64,000 bases of DNA from the NCBI RefSeq assembly GCF_023498005.1, contig NZ_CP097289.1, positions 9,486,001 through 9,550,000 on the forward strand. The letters run 5' to 3'. The notes below the pieces were generated by a model, which had not been told where the DNA came from, searched no databases, and saw only the letters and a list, made by a program, of their open reading frames with translations. The translations under genes were made by a program, and so were the position numbers. Positions 62,403 to 64,000 of the stretch are shown in pieces. The DNA comes from Streptomyces durmitorensis. Lineage in GTDB: Bacteria; Actinomycetota; Actinomycetes; Streptomycetales; Streptomycetaceae. Every line of letters starts with the position of its first letter. Position 1 is the stretch's first letter.

Positions 62403-63767
62403 ATGCCCACCACCGCTCCGCCGCCCGGCGAGCAGACCGACGCCGCCACCCCGCCGCCCGCCTCGCCCGTCGAGCGGCTCTTCGGCGTCCGTGACCGCGG
62501 CAGCAGCCACCGCACGGAACTCGTGGCGGGCGCCTCGATGTTCATGGCCGCCGCCTACGCCGTCGTCGTGGTGCCCGGCCAGCTGGCCTCCGCCGGTGTG
62601 CCGCACGGCGCCGCGACGACCGCCGTCATCATCGCCATCGCCCTCGCGACGCTGGCCATGGGCCTGATCGCCAACCTGCCGTTCGTCGTCGCCCCGGGCC
62701 TCGGCGGCGTGGCCCTGATCGCGTTCACCATCGTCGGACAGGACCATGTCCCCTGGGACACGGCACTCGGCATGGTCTTCTGGTCCGGCGTCGCCTTCCT
62801 GCTCCTCACCCTCTTCGGCATCCGCGACCTCGTCACGCGGCTCATGCCGATGAACCTCAAGTACGCCATCAGCGGCGGCCTTGGCCTCTACATCGCCCTC
62901 ATCGGATTCCGCGACGCCGACCTCGTCGTCGGCAACGCCGACAAGGCGGCCCTCGCGGTCGGCGACCTGTCCGAGCCCACCGCGCTCCTCGCCCTGGCCG
63001 GCCTGCTGCTGCTCACAGCCCTCGCCGCACGCAAAGTACCGGGCGCCTTCCTCATCACCATCGCAGCCGTCACGGTCGTCGGCGTGCCGCTGGGCGTGAC
63101 CGATGTCCCCGACAGCCTCCTCTCGGCCCCCGACTCACCCGGCCCCCTCCTCTTCAACATCGACATCCTCGGCGCACTCAAGCCCGAATACTTCCCCTAC
63201 ATCTTCGCGTTCTTCGTGTCCGAGTTCTTCTCCATGACCGGCACCCTCCTTGCCGTCTCCGGACGCGCCGGTCTCCTCGACAAGGACGGCAACATCCCCG
63301 GCTCCCGCCGCCCCTTCCTTGTCGACTCGGTCTCCGTGATGGGTGGTTCAGCCGTGGGCGCGCCCTCGATGACCGCCTACCTGGAGTCGTCGGCCGCCGC
63401 CGACGCCGGCGGCAAGACCGGCCTGGCATCGGTATGGGCCGCGTGTGGCTTCGCACTGCTGCTGCTCGTCACGCCGTTCGCCACCCTGATCCCCTCCGCG
63501 GCCACCGCATCCGCGCTGATGTTCATCGGTCTGAACATGCTCGGCGCGCTCAAGAACGTCGACTTCAAGGACCCCACGAACGCCATCCCGGCCGCCCTGA
63601 CCGTCGCCACCACGCTGTTCTTCGGCAACTTCGGCACCGGCATCGCGACCGGCCTCGCTGCCCACGTCCTGGTGAAGACCGTCAGCGGCCGGATCCGCGA
63701 GGTGCCCTGGCCGCTGTGGATCGTCATGATCCCGCTGGGCTACTACTTCTACACACTCGTCCCCTGA
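62403..63767 (+). CDS. AzgA-type NCS2 purine permease
   Basis: A 454-residue transporter with about 12-14 hydrophobic segments. The block TELVAGASMFMAAAYAVVVV, then LKYAISGGLGLYIALIGFRD and EFFSMTGTLLAVSGRAGLLD, match the AzgA/NCS2 group for adenine, guanine and hypoxanthine uptake. ATG 62403 starts it after GAGGTCCCC. It is divergent from a LacI repressor and upstream of an adenine-deaminase-like gene, so adenine uptake and deamination form one unit. The protein looks complete. Confidence 0.88.
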   Translation: MPTTAPPPGEQTDAATPPPASPVERLFGVRDRGSSHRTELVAGASMFMAAAYAVVVVPGQLASAGVPHGAATTAVIIAIALATLAMGLIANLPFVVAPGLGGVALIAFTIVGQDHVPWDTALGMVFWSGVAFLLLTLFGIRDLVTRLMPMNLKYAISGGLGLYIALIGFRDADLVVGNADKAALAVGDLSEPTALLALAGLLLLTALAARKVPGAFLITIAAVTVVGVPLGVTDVPDSLLSAPDSPGPLLFNIDILGALKPEYFPYIFAFFVSEFFSMTGTLLAVSGRAGLLDKDGNIPGSRRPFLVDSVSVMGGSAVGAPSMTAYLESSAAADAGGKTGLASVWAACGFALLLLVTPFATLIPSAATASALMFIGLNMLGALKNVDFKDPTNAIPAALTVATTLFFGNFGTGIATGLAAHVLVKTVSGRIREVPWPLWIVMIPLGYYFYTLVP

Positions 63768-63802
63768 CCGCCCCGTCAGCCCGAGCCGACAACCCTTCTC
63801 CA

Positions 63803-63821
63803 GGGCGGGCCGCGCCCGCCC
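63803..63821 (+). terminator. Small GC hairpin between permease and deaminase genes
   Basis: GGGCGGGC (63803-63810) and GCCCGCCC (63814-63821) pair across a 3-nt loop in the 90-bp gap; possibly an attenuator, not certain. Confidence 0.4.
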
Positions 63822-63857
63822 ACGCGTGACGACACCCTTCGCAAGGAGCACGACCAC

Positions 63858-64000
63858 ATGAGTGAGCAGCACGACCTCCGGATCAGCGGCGGGCGCGTGA
63901 TGTCCACCTTCACCGGTGAGGAGTTCGCCGCGGACATACTGGTACGGGGCGACCGCATCACCGCGGTGCTCCCGCCCGGCACCCCGGCCACGGCAGGGGA
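63858..64000 (+). CDS. Adenine-deaminase-like amidohydrolase, N-terminal part (cut by window end)
   Basis: Only the first 47 residues are visible: DLRISGGRVMSTFTGEEFAA, DILVRGDRITAVLPPG. This is the beta-sandwich opening of amidohydrolases of the adenine deaminase (AdeC) type, in which GGRVMSTFTGEEF-like sequence is common. AAGGAG 9 nt upstream of ATG 63858 supports the start. The metal ligands lie beyond the window. Its place behind an AzgA permease and a LacI repressor supports adenine deamination to hypoxanthine; a dihydroorotase-type relative is the alternative. Confidence 0.68.
   Translation, partial: MSEQHDLRISGGRVMSTFTGEEFAADILVRGDRITAVLPPGTPATAG

Overview
The window is GC-rich actinobacterial DNA with strong codon-position bias, frequent GTG and TTG starts, AGGAGG-type ribosome sites, several leaderless-looking promoters and many families typical of Streptomyces (DUF574 methyltransferase, SpoIIE-type PP2C phosphatase, IclR/MarR/LacI regulators, FG-GAP secreted proteins). 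I read it as a Streptomyces chromosome segment, probably an arm or accessory region because it holds many broken genes and insertion sequences. I saw no rRNA, tRNA or CRISPR array.

Layout. 1-2.7 kb: end of a maltokinase gene and glgB, the tail of the GlgE alpha-glucan pathway. 2.9-3.7 kb: a two-domain VOC protein. 4.0-6.4 kb: a compact three-gene unit of a small acidic repeat peptide, a JmjC-type cupin oxygenase and a sucrase/ferredoxin-like Fe-S protein; this is the best candidate for an undescribed system, a possible multi-core RiPP. 6.4-16.2 kb: DoxX, a small secreted M15-like protein, MarR, an FG-GAP protein, an MFS exporter with an overlapping nucleotidyltransferase, a DUF574 methyltransferase coupled to a hypothetical gene, a PP2C phosphatase, a MASE1 membrane protein and a sirtuin. 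16.2-21.8 kb: peptidase E, then an IclR regulator divergent from a DUF1177 - NCS1 permease - M20 peptidase operon. 22-23.3 kb: a GNAT-AAA fusion.

23.3-33.7 kb: a ThuA-GH99 secreted protein behind a deleted CBM6 gene, a YVTN beta-propeller protein, a secreted alpha/beta hydrolase, and a decayed regulatory locus (SDR fragment, IclR gene with one amber codon, MmyB-type regulator whose frame runs on antisense into a metallo-beta-lactamase-fold gene). 33.8-40.2 kb: a second unusual cluster of an MFS transporter, a dikinase-like protein with swivel-then-ATP-domain order and an ATP-grasp ligase, divergent from a PAS-LuxR regulator. 40.4-47.5 kb: an FG-GAP protein and a broken paralogue, DDN-type and SRPBCC proteins, a secreted lipase behind a perfect 16-bp palindrome, a sulfotransferase and a DUF4232 lipoprotein.

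47.7-53.3 kb: a DUF2975 gene is split by a 4.9-kb insertion. The insertion is bounded by 13-bp inverted repeats and TGA target duplications, carries a large metzincin-like metalloprotease gene, a complete IS5-family element and a 265-bp MITE-like unit, and its removal restores the DUF2975 frame, whose stop overlaps its Cro/CI-type regulator. 53.4-60.1 kb: small enzymes (VOC, DUF2461, DUF899, GNAT, DinB, VOC-DHFR pair) mixed with IS and transporter remnants. 60.3-64 kb: a stand-alone methionine aminopeptidase, then a LacI repressor divergent from an AzgA-type purine permease and the start of an adenine-deaminase-like gene, which together look like a purine salvage unit with an operator array between them.
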